A stretch of 64,000 bases of DNA from JACVRW01 sp963835705. GTDB lineage: Bacteria; Actinomycetota; Thermoleophilia; Solirubrobacterales; Thermoleophilaceae. Position 1 is the stretch's first letter. Each line of letters begins with the position of its first letter. Of the stretch, positions 8,354 through 14,876 are shown piece by piece. The notes under the pieces were generated by a model. That model made no database searches. It was not told the DNA's origin and was given only the letters and a program-made list of their open reading frames with translations. Position numbers and translations under genes: made by a program. The stretch is from contig CAWIGR010000007.1 of assembly GCA_963835705.1 (NCBI GenBank), positions 186,001 through 250,000 on the forward strand, read 5' to 3'.

Positions 8354-8740
8354 ATGAAGGGCAGACGGTGGATCACTCTCGTAAGCGCGATGCTGTGCAG
8401 TGCGGCGGTGATTGCCGTAGCCGCGGTCCCGGCCTCGGCCAAAGTGCCGGGAGGCCAAGGTTTAGGGATCTTCGGCTTGTTTGACTGCGGGGAGCCCCTC
8501 GGTGTGGTCGAGGTTTACGGAGCACCCGCCGTAGGAGCCGCCAACGCCTACCTGATCGACCCGGACGGGAACGGCCCGCACGTCGTCGCGACGCGCTTCG
8601 AACTCAACTCTGCTGCGGGCGAGGTCTTCTTCGAGAAGAACTTCGGCAAGAAGGCCGGCTTGACCACCTTCACGTGCACGCAGACCGGGGACTTTGGGGA
8701 TGTCTTCACCCTGACGGTCGCCGTTGTTCCACAGCACTAG
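8354..8740 (+). CDS. Small secreted protein, function unknown
   Basis: 128 residues with a clear Sec signal peptide: basic MKGRRW, a hydrophobic core, then VPASA before Lys30, matching an AxA signal peptidase I site. The mature part is about 99 residues with two cysteines (FDCGEP and FTCTQT) that could form one disulphide, and a beta-rich hydrophobic pattern. A Shine-Dalgarno AAAGGA at 8341-8346 supports ATG 8354. Codon usage is less GC-biased than neighbours, consistent with acquisition. It lies alone, on the opposite strand, between tail repeats 1 and 2. Confidence 0.8.
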   Translation: MKGRRWITLVSAMLCSAAVIAVAAVPASAKVPGGQGLGIFGLFDCGEPLGVVEVYGAPAVGAANAYLIDPDGNGPHVVATRFELNSAAGEVFFEKNFGKKAGLTTFTCTQTGDFGDVFTLTVAVVPQH

Positions 8741-8781
8741 CGGAGCATCGCTCTCCTGACCGTGAGAGCGCCGCTCTCGGC

Positions 8782-8811
8782 TCAGATGCTGTTTTTGCGA
8801 TATTGCGTCCA
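8782..8811 (-). repeat. Gene-tail repeat copy 2
   Basis: Minus-strand translation WTQYRKNSI followed by TGA, in register with the tail of gene 9708-10067. Relative to copy 3 it differs mainly at synonymous positions (TAT for TAC; same CGC AAA AAC codons), apart from Gln for Arg and the last two residues. It lies 24 bases beyond the stop of the DUF6197-like gene. Confidence 0.65.
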
Positions 8812-8835
8812 GGGTCGCAACATGCGCCGCGCGCC

Positions 8836-9159
8836 TCAGCGCCCTGCGGCCTCTGCCGGGGCGGTGATCTCGATCGCCCGATCCAAGACCCGTTCGCGTT
8901 CCGCAGGCGAAGCCACGTCCCACCACCATGAGATAAACGTGAAGTCACGCGCACCAGCGCACTTCGCCAACGCCCTGAGCGCTTTCATGTGCTCGGGCGC
9001 GAGTGGCCTCGGTCGCTTACGGGGATCGCCGGTCGCCACAACGTTGGACGCGCCCATGATGCAGACACCCATCCCGTCCCGGTCCACGACGCCCTTTTCG
9101 TGCCAGCCGCGTTCCTCGCCGACAGCTTTTGCGGCCCTGAGGATCTCGTGGGCTGTCAT
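8836..9159 (-). CDS. DUF6197-like protein
   Basis: 107 residues from ATG 9159, preceded by a purine-rich GAGGGGGGAG that begins at the stop of tail repeat 3. The layout fits DUF6197 proteins: an N-terminal helix HEILRAAKAVGEERGW, a short central Cys/Gly segment GVCIMGA, and a C-terminal helix where the family usually has an Asn/Asp-rich WN-type motif (here WWWDVASPAERERVLDRAIE). The family is common in actinobacterial accessory regions and phages and has no established function. It is the only gene in its cassette and lies on the host gene's strand. Confidence 0.65.
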   Translation of the reverse strand: MTAHEILRAAKAVGEERGWHEKGVVDRDGMGVCIMGASNVVATGDPRKRPRPLAPEHMKALRALAKCAGARDFTFISWWWDVASPAERERVLDRAIEITAPAEAAGR

Positions 9160-9167
9160 CTCCCCCC

Positions 9168-9197
9168 TCAGCACTCGTTTTTGCGGTACCGCGTCCA
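9168..9197 (-). repeat. Gene-tail repeat copy 3
   Basis: Minus-strand translation WTRYRKNEC followed by TGA, matching seven of nine residues of the real tail at 9708-9737. Arg and Lys use different codons (CGC for AGA, AAA for AAG). Homology stops abruptly upstream of the CTGGACGC edge. The TGA is followed directly by the ribosome-binding site of the DUF6197-like gene. Confidence 0.65.
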
Positions 9198-9298
9198 GAC
9201 CCGGTGCCTGCCTGGACCCCAAGGGCATCTCCTCGCGGCTCCTTACCGGCGCGCACGAGCGCGCTCCCGCTTCCGGGCGGCTCTTGCTGCGGGCGGCT

Positions 9299-9469
9299 CT
9301 AGACCTGCGTTCCTGAGCCGGGGCCTTTCTCGATGGCTTGGGTCTCTATGTCGAAGTGGGGCATGGTCGAAGGTTTCCGCCCGTCGGTCGCCCGGGCCGC
9401 AGCGCGCTGCTGTCGCCGGGCTTTCCTGTCAAGCCGACGCTTGCTGACCCGTTGCTTGATTCTAGCCAC
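9299..9469 (-). CDS. Small basic protein, unknown function
   Basis: A 56-codon ORF from GTG 9469 with a well-placed Shine-Dalgarno GGAGG five bases upstream. The first half is strongly basic (KQRVSKRRLDRKARRQQR); the second is neutral to acidic (MPHFDIETQAIEKG). It is preceded by an in-frame stop at 9500-9502. The basic region could bind nucleic acid, but I recognise no family. It lies on the same strand as the membrane-protein gene, inside the cassette between tail repeats 4 and 3. Confidence 0.5.
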   Translation of the reverse strand: MARIKQRVSKRRLDRKARRQQRAAARATDGRKPSTMPHFDIETQAIEKGPGSGTQV

Positions 9470-9499
9470 TCGAACCTCCGTGGCTCGTCCGGGCAGACG

Positions 9500-9646
9500 C
9501 TACGCCTCCCCGGCCTCGGAGACAAGGTCCGGCGCAACTCGCGCAGTAATGCGGGCGTCGAACTCCTGACGGCGCCAGCCGCCGCCGCTACCGCCGTCCG
9601 TCCGCGCGAACGCCCGGCGGGTGCTCGACCGGGCCGCCCGGCTCAT
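9500..9646 (-). CDS. Possible small ORF in the same cassette
   Basis: A 48-residue ORF from ATG 9646 ending 30 bases before the small basic gene. Its C-terminal half (RRQEFDARITARVAPDLVSE) has ordinary amino-acid composition while the first half is Arg/Ser-rich. A weak AGG lies close to the ATG. It could be a real partner of the gene at 9299-9469, or a chance ORF; the opposite strand is also open here. Confidence 0.25.
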   Translation of the reverse strand: MSRAARSSTRRAFARTDGGSGGGWRRQEFDARITARVAPDLVSEAGEA

Positions 9647-9707
9647 CCTGGCCGAGCGTCTGCGCGAGCGGGAGCGGCGCAGGCGGCGCCAGGTCTCGGC
9701 GTTAGGA

Positions 9708-9737
9708 TTAGTACGTGTTCTTTCTGTAGCGCGTCCA
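9708..9737 (-). repeat. Gene-tail repeat copy 4 (the expressed C-terminus)
   Basis: These are the last nine codons and TAA of the membrane-protein gene (WTRYRKNTY-stop). It is the reference for the three displaced copies, and the only one attached to an intact coding sequence. Confidence 0.65.
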
Positions 9738-10067
9738 GGTCCAGTAAAGCCCGTAGGAGCAGAGCGCCAGCAGGACGAACCAGAGCAGGACCCCGATGCC
9801 ACCTTCGTCGAATAGGCGGTCGGTCGCGACGAAGGTCAGGATCGCCAGCCCGATCGAGCCGAACAGCGCCAAGCGGAGGTTCGGCTCGAGCGAGTCGATG
9901 TCGAGCCGGTACTGGTGGTAGAGGCGGTAGCCCAGGAACGCGATCGCCGCCAGGAAGGCGATCGTCAACAGGGTCAGGATCACGTCCAGCGCGTTGCCGC
10001 CCCCCGGCAGTACGACGAGGACCAGCGCCACCAGCATGATCACGCCGAACTTCCACGCGAACTGCAT
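9708..10067 (-). CDS. Small four-helix membrane protein, host gene of the cassette array
   Basis: 119 residues with four predicted transmembrane segments (about 8-22, 27-45, 64-82, 92-108) and a basic C-terminal tail WTRYRKNTY. No catalytic motif or known family name is recognised. It follows uppP on the same strand after 48 bases that include a GCCGCGCGCGCGGC palindrome at 10082-10095, so the two may be cotranscribed. Its 3' codons are the sequence copied three more times downstream, making it the apparent insertion target. Confidence 0.8.
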   Translation of the reverse strand: MQFAWKFGVIMLVALVLVVLPGGGNALDVILTLLTIAFLAAIAFLGYRLYHQYRLDIDSLEPNLRLALFGSIGLAILTFVATDRLFDEGGIGVLLWFVLLALCSYGLYWTWTRYRKNTY

Positions 10068-10115
10068 CGGCGCGAAGACTAGCCGCGCGCGCGGCGCGCG
10101 AAGCGCAGTCCGGAC

Positions 10116-10940
10116 CTATTCGATCGCGCCCGCCGCCGTCAGCGCGAGCACCAGCACCCCCAGCGCCACCCGGTACACCACGAAGATCGCCATCGAGTGC
10201 GTGGTCAGGTACCGAAGCAGCCAGGCGATCGCCGCGTAGCCGCTCACGAACGCCATCACCGTCGCCACCACCAGCGCGCCAATGCTCGTGTGGTCGCCCT
10301 CGTCGTCGCTCAGGATCGTCCCCAGCTCGAGCAGCCCGCTCAACACCACCGCCGGCACCGACAGCAGGAACGAGAAGCGCGCCGCCGCCGTCCGGTCCAG
10401 GCCCAGGAACAGCCCCGCCGTAATAGTCGCCCCCGACCGCGACACGCCCGGAATCAGCGCCAGCGCCTGCGCGAAGCCGATCGCGAACCCGTCCTTCGTC
10501 CTGATCTGCTCGATCGACCGCTCCCGCTTCCCAACCTTCTCCGCCAGCTGGAGCACCAGCCCCAGCACGATCAGCGCCACGCCGATCAGGTACAGGTCGC
10601 GCGCCCCCGTCTCGATCTGGTCCTTGAACAGCACCCCGAAGATCCCGATCGGGATCGTCCCGAGCACGATGTACCACCCGAGCCGCGCGTCCAGCTCGCG
10701 GCGCAGCGACCGATCCCACACCGAACGCCACCAGGCGATCGCGATCCGCGTCAGGTCCTCCCGGAAGTACAGGAGCACCGCGGCCATGGTCCCCAGCTGC
10801 GTGACCGCCGTGAACGCCGCGCCGGGATCCTCCCAGCCCAGGAACGCGGGAACGATGCGCAGGTGGCCGGTGCTCGAGATCGGCAGGAACTCGGTCAGTC
10901 CCTGCACGATGCCGAGGACGATTGCCTCGAGGATCGACAC
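10116..10940 (-). CDS. uppP: Undecaprenyl-diphosphatase (UppP/BacA)
   Basis: Integral membrane phosphatase that recycles undecaprenyl pyrophosphate to the monophosphate carrier for peptidoglycan and other envelope glycans. 274 residues. Both family signatures are present: QGLTEFLPISSTGH near residues 14-27 and the phosphate-binding PGVSRSGATI near 165. Several hydrophobic segments match the usual topology. The start is GTG 10940, with no strong Shine-Dalgarno. Confidence 0.96.
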   Translation of the reverse strand: MSILEAIVLGIVQGLTEFLPISSTGHLRIVPAFLGWEDPGAAFTAVTQLGTMAAVLLYFREDLTRIAIAWWRSVWDRSLRRELDARLGWYIVLGTIPIGIFGVLFKDQIETGARDLYLIGVALIVLGLVLQLAEKVGKRERSIEQIRTKDGFAIGFAQALALIPGVSRSGATITAGLFLGLDRTAAARFSFLLSVPAVVLSGLLELGTILSDDEGDHTSIGALVVATVMAFVSGYAAIAWLLRYLTTHSMAIFVVYRVALGVLVLALTAAGAIE

Positions 10941-10982
10941 AGCCCGGTGAGGCTAATGGGGCGGTCCGACAGCCGGCTCGCC

Positions 10983-11483
10983 CTACTGCGACCCGTCGGA
11001 CTCGCGAAACCGCTTGCGCGACGCGTCGATCTCCTCGATGGCGTCGTCGCGCGAGAACCAGCCCTCCACCTCGACCTTCTTGTTCTCCAGCTGCTTGTAG
11101 ACGGTGAAGAAGTGCGCGATCTCGTTCTGGAGCTGGTCGGGCACCTCGTCGAGCGACGACAGCGAGTTCCAGCCCGGGTCCGTCAGCGGGACCGCGAGGA
11201 TCTTGTCGTCGATCCCCTGGTCGTCCTCCATCCGGAACAGCGCGATCGGCTTCACGTCGATCATGCAGCCGGGAAACGTCGGCTCCGACACGCAGACCAT
11301 CACGTCCAGCGGGTCGCCGTCGAGCGACAGCGTGTCGGGCACAAAGCCGTAGTCGGTGGGATAGACGACCGACGAAAAGAGGAAGCGGTCGAGCTTGATC
11401 ACGTCCCGCTCGTGGTCGAACTCGTACTTGTTCCGGCTCCCCTTCGGGATCTCGACGATGCACTCGAAGGAGTCGTCAGCCAC
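10983..11483 (-). CDS. ppa: Inorganic pyrophosphatase, family I
   Basis: Cytoplasmic Mg-dependent hydrolysis of pyrophosphate. 166 residues, the usual bacterial length. Signature DGDPLDVMV carries the metal-binding aspartates. The N-terminal IPKGSRNKYEFD and the substrate-binding stretch VVYPTDYGFVPDTLS are conserved. The start is GTG 11483. It is transcribed divergently from a small membrane-protein gene with only 29 bases between them. Confidence 0.96.
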   Translation of the reverse strand: MADDSFECIVEIPKGSRNKYEFDHERDVIKLDRFLFSSVVYPTDYGFVPDTLSLDGDPLDVMVCVSEPTFPGCMIDVKPIALFRMEDDQGIDDKILAVPLTDPGWNSLSSLDEVPDQLQNEIAHFFTVYKQLENKKVEVEGWFSRDDAIEEIDASRKRFRESDGSQ

Positions 11484-11512
11484 GCCGTGCGACAGGGTAT
11501 CGTTGGCCTCGC

Positions 11513-11725
11513 ATGCGGCTGCTGAGCGAATTGGCGCTCCTCGCTCACGACAACGGCGAGGGGCTCGTCGGCGAGACCGACGACCGGATCATCACGTTCT
11601 TCTCGCTGGGCGTGGTGGCGTTCTTCGCGATCCTGGTCTTCCTGCTTTCGAGCCTCCAGGCGCGGCTCGACCGCCGCAAGGACGAGCGCAAGGCCGCCGA
11701 GCTGCGCAAGCGCGTCGGCTGGTAG
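11513..11725 (+). CDS. Small single-pass membrane protein
   Basis: 70 residues: a polar N-terminus of about 24, one transmembrane helix (ITFFSLGVVAFFAILVFLLSS) and a charged, probably cytoplasmic C-terminus rich in Arg/Lys/Glu. No Shine-Dalgarno is visible, so translation may be leaderless. It is followed by a strong hairpin at 11744-11765. No family with known function is recognised. Confidence 0.7.
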   Translation: MRLLSELALLAHDNGEGLVGETDDRIITFFSLGVVAFFAILVFLLSSLQARLDRRKDERKAAELRKRVGW

Positions 11726-11743
11726 CCGCCTCCGAAACGGACG

Positions 11744-11765
11744 CGGCCCCGCCGAAGCGGGGCCG
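11744..11765 (+). terminator. Intrinsic-type hairpin terminator
   Basis: A perfect nine-base stem CGGCCCCGC / GCGGGGCCG with loop CGAA starts 18 bases after the stop of the small membrane-protein gene. It is followed by CTCGTTGCG rather than a T-tract, as is common in high-GC actinobacteria. Confidence 0.75.
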
Positions 11766-11798
11766 CTCGTTGCGAGGAGGGGATCTGCGACATCCATG

Positions 11799-11999
11799 CT
11801 CGCCGCAATCGTCGGCGAGGGTGTGAATTGTCTGAGAAAGGCCGTCCAGCGGGGGTGCGTCACGTTGCGGCGAACATATCGCCGCAATGTGTTGGACCCA
11901 CCAGCAGCGTCTACGCCGTCGGCCACGCCCGCCCGTTCAATCGGGGAAGGCGGCGAAGTGATCGTTGGCGACCCTGCAGATTGTCTGAGAAGCTTCTCG
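11799..11999. other. Structured intergenic region with hairpins and a 12-base direct repeat
   Basis: This non-coding stretch contains a seven-base stem hairpin (11799-11805 with 11813-11819), a nine-base stem hairpin TTGCGGCGA/TCGCCGCAA with five-base loop (11865-11887), and the palindrome GAGAAGCTTCTC (11988-11999). CGCCGCAAT appears in both hairpins. The 12-mer ATTGTCTGAGAA occurs exactly at 11827-11838 and 11980-11991. It could be a regulatory leader of the PepSY-like gene, a small RNA or a remnant element. Confidence 0.4.
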
Positions 12000-12016
12000 C
12001 CGTGGGGCGCTCCAGC

Positions 12017-12487
12017 ATGTTCCTCCTCTTCACCGCGATGACGATCGCGATCGTCGTGCTGGCCCTGCGCCTGCGCGACGAGCAGGGTCCCCTGGACGCC
12101 GAGGCGGTGGCGCTGGAGATCGTGCGAGACGGCATCGCGCAGGACTCCCGGCGCGAGGGCGATCGGTGGGAGGTCGACGTCGTGCGTCCCGACGGCTCGA
12201 TGGTCCAGGTGAGCCTCGGTGCCGATCTGGAGTTCCGTAGCCTCGACGAGGAGCTTGGTCCGGCGGGCACGCTCGCGGACGACGAGCTGCGGGGCGCGGC
12301 CCGCACCCGGGCGGTCCGGGCGGCCTTCATGGAGACCGGTCCCGGCGAGGTGGTCAGCGTCGAGCGCGACGCGAACCGGGGCGTCGAGGTTCGGATCCAG
12401 AACGGCGGCCAGCGCCAGCTCGAGGTCGAGCTCGACCGGAACTTCCGCGTCGTCGAGGTCGACCACGAGGCCCTGGGCGACGAGTAG
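12017..12487 (+). CDS. Membrane-anchored PepSY-like domain protein
   Basis: About 156 residues from ATG 12017, starting with a transmembrane helix (FLLFTAMTIAIVVLAL). Two PepSY-like alpha/beta repeats follow, the second recognisable as RAVRAAFMETGPGEVVSVE plus a strand-rich EVRIQNGGQRQLEVELD. PepSY domains often inhibit or accompany secreted peptidases. GTG 12002 is an alternative in-frame start. The stop lies 3 bases before the crotonase ATG, so the two are probably cotranscribed. Confidence 0.6.
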   Translation: MFLLFTAMTIAIVVLALRLRDEQGPLDAEAVALEIVRDGIAQDSRREGDRWEVDVVRPDGSMVQVSLGADLEFRSLDEELGPAGTLADDELRGAARTRAVRAAFMETGPGEVVSVERDANRGVEVRIQNGGQRQLEVELDRNFRVVEVDHEALGDE

Positions 12488-12490
12488 GCG

Positions 12491-13258
12491 ATGGCCGATC
12501 CGGTCACGTACGAGCGGCGCGGCGCCGCCGCCGTCCTGACGATCGACCGCGAGGAGCGGCGCAACGCCGTGGACGGTCCCACGGCGGAGCTGCTCGGCGA
12601 GGGCTACCGCCGCTTCTTGGACGACCCCGAGGCGCGCGTGCTCGTACTCACCGGAGCCGGCGAGCTCGCGTTCTGCGCCGGCGCCGACCTCAAGGCGATC
12701 GAGACCCTCGGTCCGCGGCTCGAGCTCGACGACGGCCCGCTCGGCTTCACCCGCCGGATCTCGCCCAAGCCCACGATCGCCGCGATCTCCGGCTGGTGCC
12801 TGGCGGGCGGGCTCGAGCTGGCGCTGTGGTGCGACCTGCGCGTGGCCGCGCAGAGCGCGCGGCTCGGCTTCACCGAGCGCCGCTTCGGCGTGCCGCTGAT
12901 CGACGGCGGCACCCAGCGCCTGCCCCGCATCGTGGGCCTGGGGCGCGCCCTCGACATGATCCTCACCGGCCGCATCGTCGAGGCCGAGGAGGCCGAGCGG
13001 ATCGGGCTCGTCACCGAGATCGTCGCCCCCGGGCGGCACCTGGCACGCGCGCTCGAGATCGCCGAGGCGCTGGCGCGCTTCCCGCAGGAGACCATGCTTG
13101 CCGACCGCTCCGCGGCCCTGGAGGGGATCGGCCTGACGCTCGAGGAGGGCATACGCCTCGAGGCGCGCGCCGCCCTGCCCACGCTCGAGGCCGCCGTGGC
13201 CGGCGCCGCCCGCTTCGCCTCGGGCGAGGGACGCGGCGGCGCGGGAGCGGGCGTCTAA
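12491..13258 (+). CDS. Enoyl-CoA hydratase/isomerase (crotonase) family protein
   Basis: 255-residue crotonase-fold enzyme acting on an acyl-CoA. The oxyanion-hole region reads AFCAGADLKAI near residues 59-70 and the second signature is ISGWCLAGGLELALWCDLRV near 98-117, followed by GGTQRLPR. These place it with hydratases/isomerases of fatty-acid or aromatic degradation, but substrate cannot be assigned. No beta-oxidation partner genes adjoin it. Confidence 0.88.
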   Translation: MADPVTYERRGAAAVLTIDREERRNAVDGPTAELLGEGYRRFLDDPEARVLVLTGAGELAFCAGADLKAIETLGPRLELDDGPLGFTRRISPKPTIAAISGWCLAGGLELALWCDLRVAAQSARLGFTERRFGVPLIDGGTQRLPRIVGLGRALDMILTGRIVEAEEAERIGLVTEIVAPGRHLARALEIAEALARFPQETMLADRSAALEGIGLTLEEGIRLEARAALPTLEAAVAGAARFASGEGRGGAGAGV

Positions 13259-13299
13259 CGGCCGGCCGCCGGCGGCGCGGTGGATAACCTCGCCCTTCG

Positions 13300-14154
13300 G
13301 TGCCCCCAGCCATCGAGGTGACAGACCTGCGCAAGTCGTACGGCGACGTGGAGGCCGTGCGCGGCGTCTCCTTCGCCGTCGAGCGCGGCGAGGTGTTCGG
13401 CCTGCTCGGCCCCAACGGGGCCGGCAAGACGACCACCGTCGAGATCCTGGAGGGCTACCGGCGCCGCTCGGCCGGCGAGGTCAGGGTGCTGGGGCAGGAC
13501 CCCGAGAGCCGCGACCGGCGCCTCCAGGAGCGCGTGGGCATCGTGCTTCAGAGCAGCGGCTTCTACCCGCGCGCGACGGTCCGCGAGGCGGTGGAGCACT
13601 TCGGCAGGGCGTACTCCCACCCGCGCGACCCGGGCGAGACGATCTCGCTGGTGGGGCTGGACGACAAGGCCGACGCCCGCACCAAGGACCTCTCGGGCGG
13701 CCAGCGGCGCCGCCTCGACCTCGCTCTCGCGCTCGTGGGCGACCCCGAGGTGATCTTCCTGGACGAGCCCACCACCGGCTTCGACCCTGCCGCCCGCCGG
13801 ACGGCCTGGGGCGTCGTGCGCCGACTCAAGGAGCTGGACAAGACGGTGCTGCTCACCACCCACTACCTCGACGAGGCGCAGGAGCTGGCCGACCGCGTGG
13901 CAATCGTCAAGGCGGGGCGCATCGTGGCGGAGGGCCCGCCCGCGCAGCTCGGGCCGGCGAGCGCCGCATACCGCGTGTCCTGGTTCTCGGACGGGCGCCG
14001 GGTGGAGCTCCAGACGGACGACCCCACCGAGCTGCTCCACCGCCTGACGCGCGACGCGCTCGCCCGCGGAGAGCGGCTCGAGGGCCTGGAGGTGGCGCGG
14101 CCCACGCTCGAGGAGGTCTATCTCGAGCTGACCCATGAGGCGGACTCGGTGTGA
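13300..14154 (+). CDS. ABC-2 exporter ATP-binding protein
   Basis: 284-residue ATPase with Walker A GPNGAGKTTT, signature LSGGQRRRLDLALAL, Walker B VIFLDEPTTGFD and H-loop TTHYLDEAQELADR; the layout matches DrrA/CcmA-type exporters. The start is GTG 13300, 17 bases downstream of a GATAAC -10-like hexamer, so it may be leaderless. Its stop overlaps the GTG of the permease. Drug or lipid export is typical of the family; the substrate is unknown. Confidence 0.93.
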   Translation: MPPAIEVTDLRKSYGDVEAVRGVSFAVERGEVFGLLGPNGAGKTTTVEILEGYRRRSAGEVRVLGQDPESRDRRLQERVGIVLQSSGFYPRATVREAVEHFGRAYSHPRDPGETISLVGLDDKADARTKDLSGGQRRRLDLALALVGDPEVIFLDEPTTGFDPAARRTAWGVVRRLKELDKTVLLTTHYLDEAQELADRVAIVKAGRIVAEGPPAQLGPASAAYRVSWFSDGRRVELQTDDPTELLHRLTRDALARGERLEGLEVARPTLEEVYLELTHEADSV

Positions 14155-14876
14155 GTACCGCGGCGCTCGCCTGGCAGCAGTTCCGTCTCGAGCGAAAGAT
14201 GTTCTGGCGCAACCCGAGCGCCGCGTTCTTCAACTTCCTGCTCCCCCTTCTGCTGCTCGTGCTGACCGCCACCGCGTTCGGCGTGGCCGACGAAGGGCTC
14301 GACGTGCTGATCCCGGGCGTGGCCGGCATGGGAATCCTGGCCACCACCTTCACCTCGCTCGCCTTCAACCTGACCTGGCTGCGCGACGAGGGGATCCTGA
14401 AGCGCATCCGCGGCACGCCGATGCCCCCCACCGCCTACGTGGCCGGCCTGATCGGATCGGCGGCGCTCAACGCGGCGCTGCAGGTGGCGATCGTGGTCAC
14501 GATCGGCAACCTCGTCTACGGCGTTGACTGGCCGCACGACCCGGCGCTGCTCGTCCTGTTCACCGTTCTGGGGCTCGTCTGCTTCTCGGCGCTCGGCATC
14601 GCCTTCTCGCACGTGATCCCCAACGAGGAGGCGGCCCCCGCCTACACCAACGCGGTCTTCCTCCCGCTGATCTTCATCTCCGGCGTCTTCTACTCGGCCG
14701 ACGAGCTCCCCGACGCGCTCAAGGTGATCGCCGAGGCGCTCCCCCTCAAGCACCTGATCGACGGGCTGTCCGAGGCGATCGTCGGCGGCGGGGACGCGGG
14801 CACGGCGGCGCTGGTTCTGGCCGCCTGGACCGTCGTGGGTGTGGTGCTCGCCGTGCGCTTCTTCAGATGGAGCTAG
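14151..14876 (+). CDS. ABC-2 type transporter permease
   Basis: 241-residue integral membrane partner of the ATPase, with about six hydrophobic segments and the ABC-2 signature region FLPLIFISGVFYSADELPD near residues 172-190, then LPLKHLIDGL. Start GTG 14151 overlaps the upstream stop. The gene is convergent with the metallopeptidase; the two stop codons overlap at 14873-14876. Confidence 0.93.
   Translation: MSTAALAWQQFRLERKMFWRNPSAAFFNFLLPLLLLVLTATAFGVADEGLDVLIPGVAGMGILATTFTSLAFNLTWLRDEGILKRIRGTPMPPTAYVAGLIGSAALNAALQVAIVVTIGNLVYGVDWPHDPALLVLFTVLGLVCFSALGIAFSHVIPNEEAAPAYTNAVFLPLIFISGVFYSADELPDALKVIAEALPLKHLIDGLSEAIVGGGDAGTAALVLAAWTVVGVVLAVRFFRWS

Larger units (their letters stand above)
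8191..9737 (-). mobile_element. Candidate tail-regenerating cassette array (three units)
   Basis: Four in-register copies of the C-terminal codons and stop of gene 9708-10067 lie at 9708-9737, 9168-9197, 8782-8811 and 8191-8217. They divide the region into three units of about 540, 386 and 590 bases. The units hold unrelated small genes: one or two small ORFs; a DUF6197-like gene; and an oppositely oriented secreted-protein gene. No recombinase is encoded here. The pattern is what successive insertions at the 3' end of a protein gene would leave if each insert supplied its own replacement tail. This is inference from repeat structure, not a match to a known element. Confidence 0.5.

Noticed and set aside
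8191..9738. Integron attC sites or a CRISPR array as explanation of the repeats
   Set aside because: No GTTRRRY-type core sites with attC pairing and no regular short spacers; the repeats encode a conserved peptide tail with stop codons at 386-590 base spacing.
10687..10697. GCGTCCAG octamer inside uppP
   Set aside because: The octamer also occurs by chance in other GC-rich genes (for example near 20790 and 24609) without the rest of the tail sequence.
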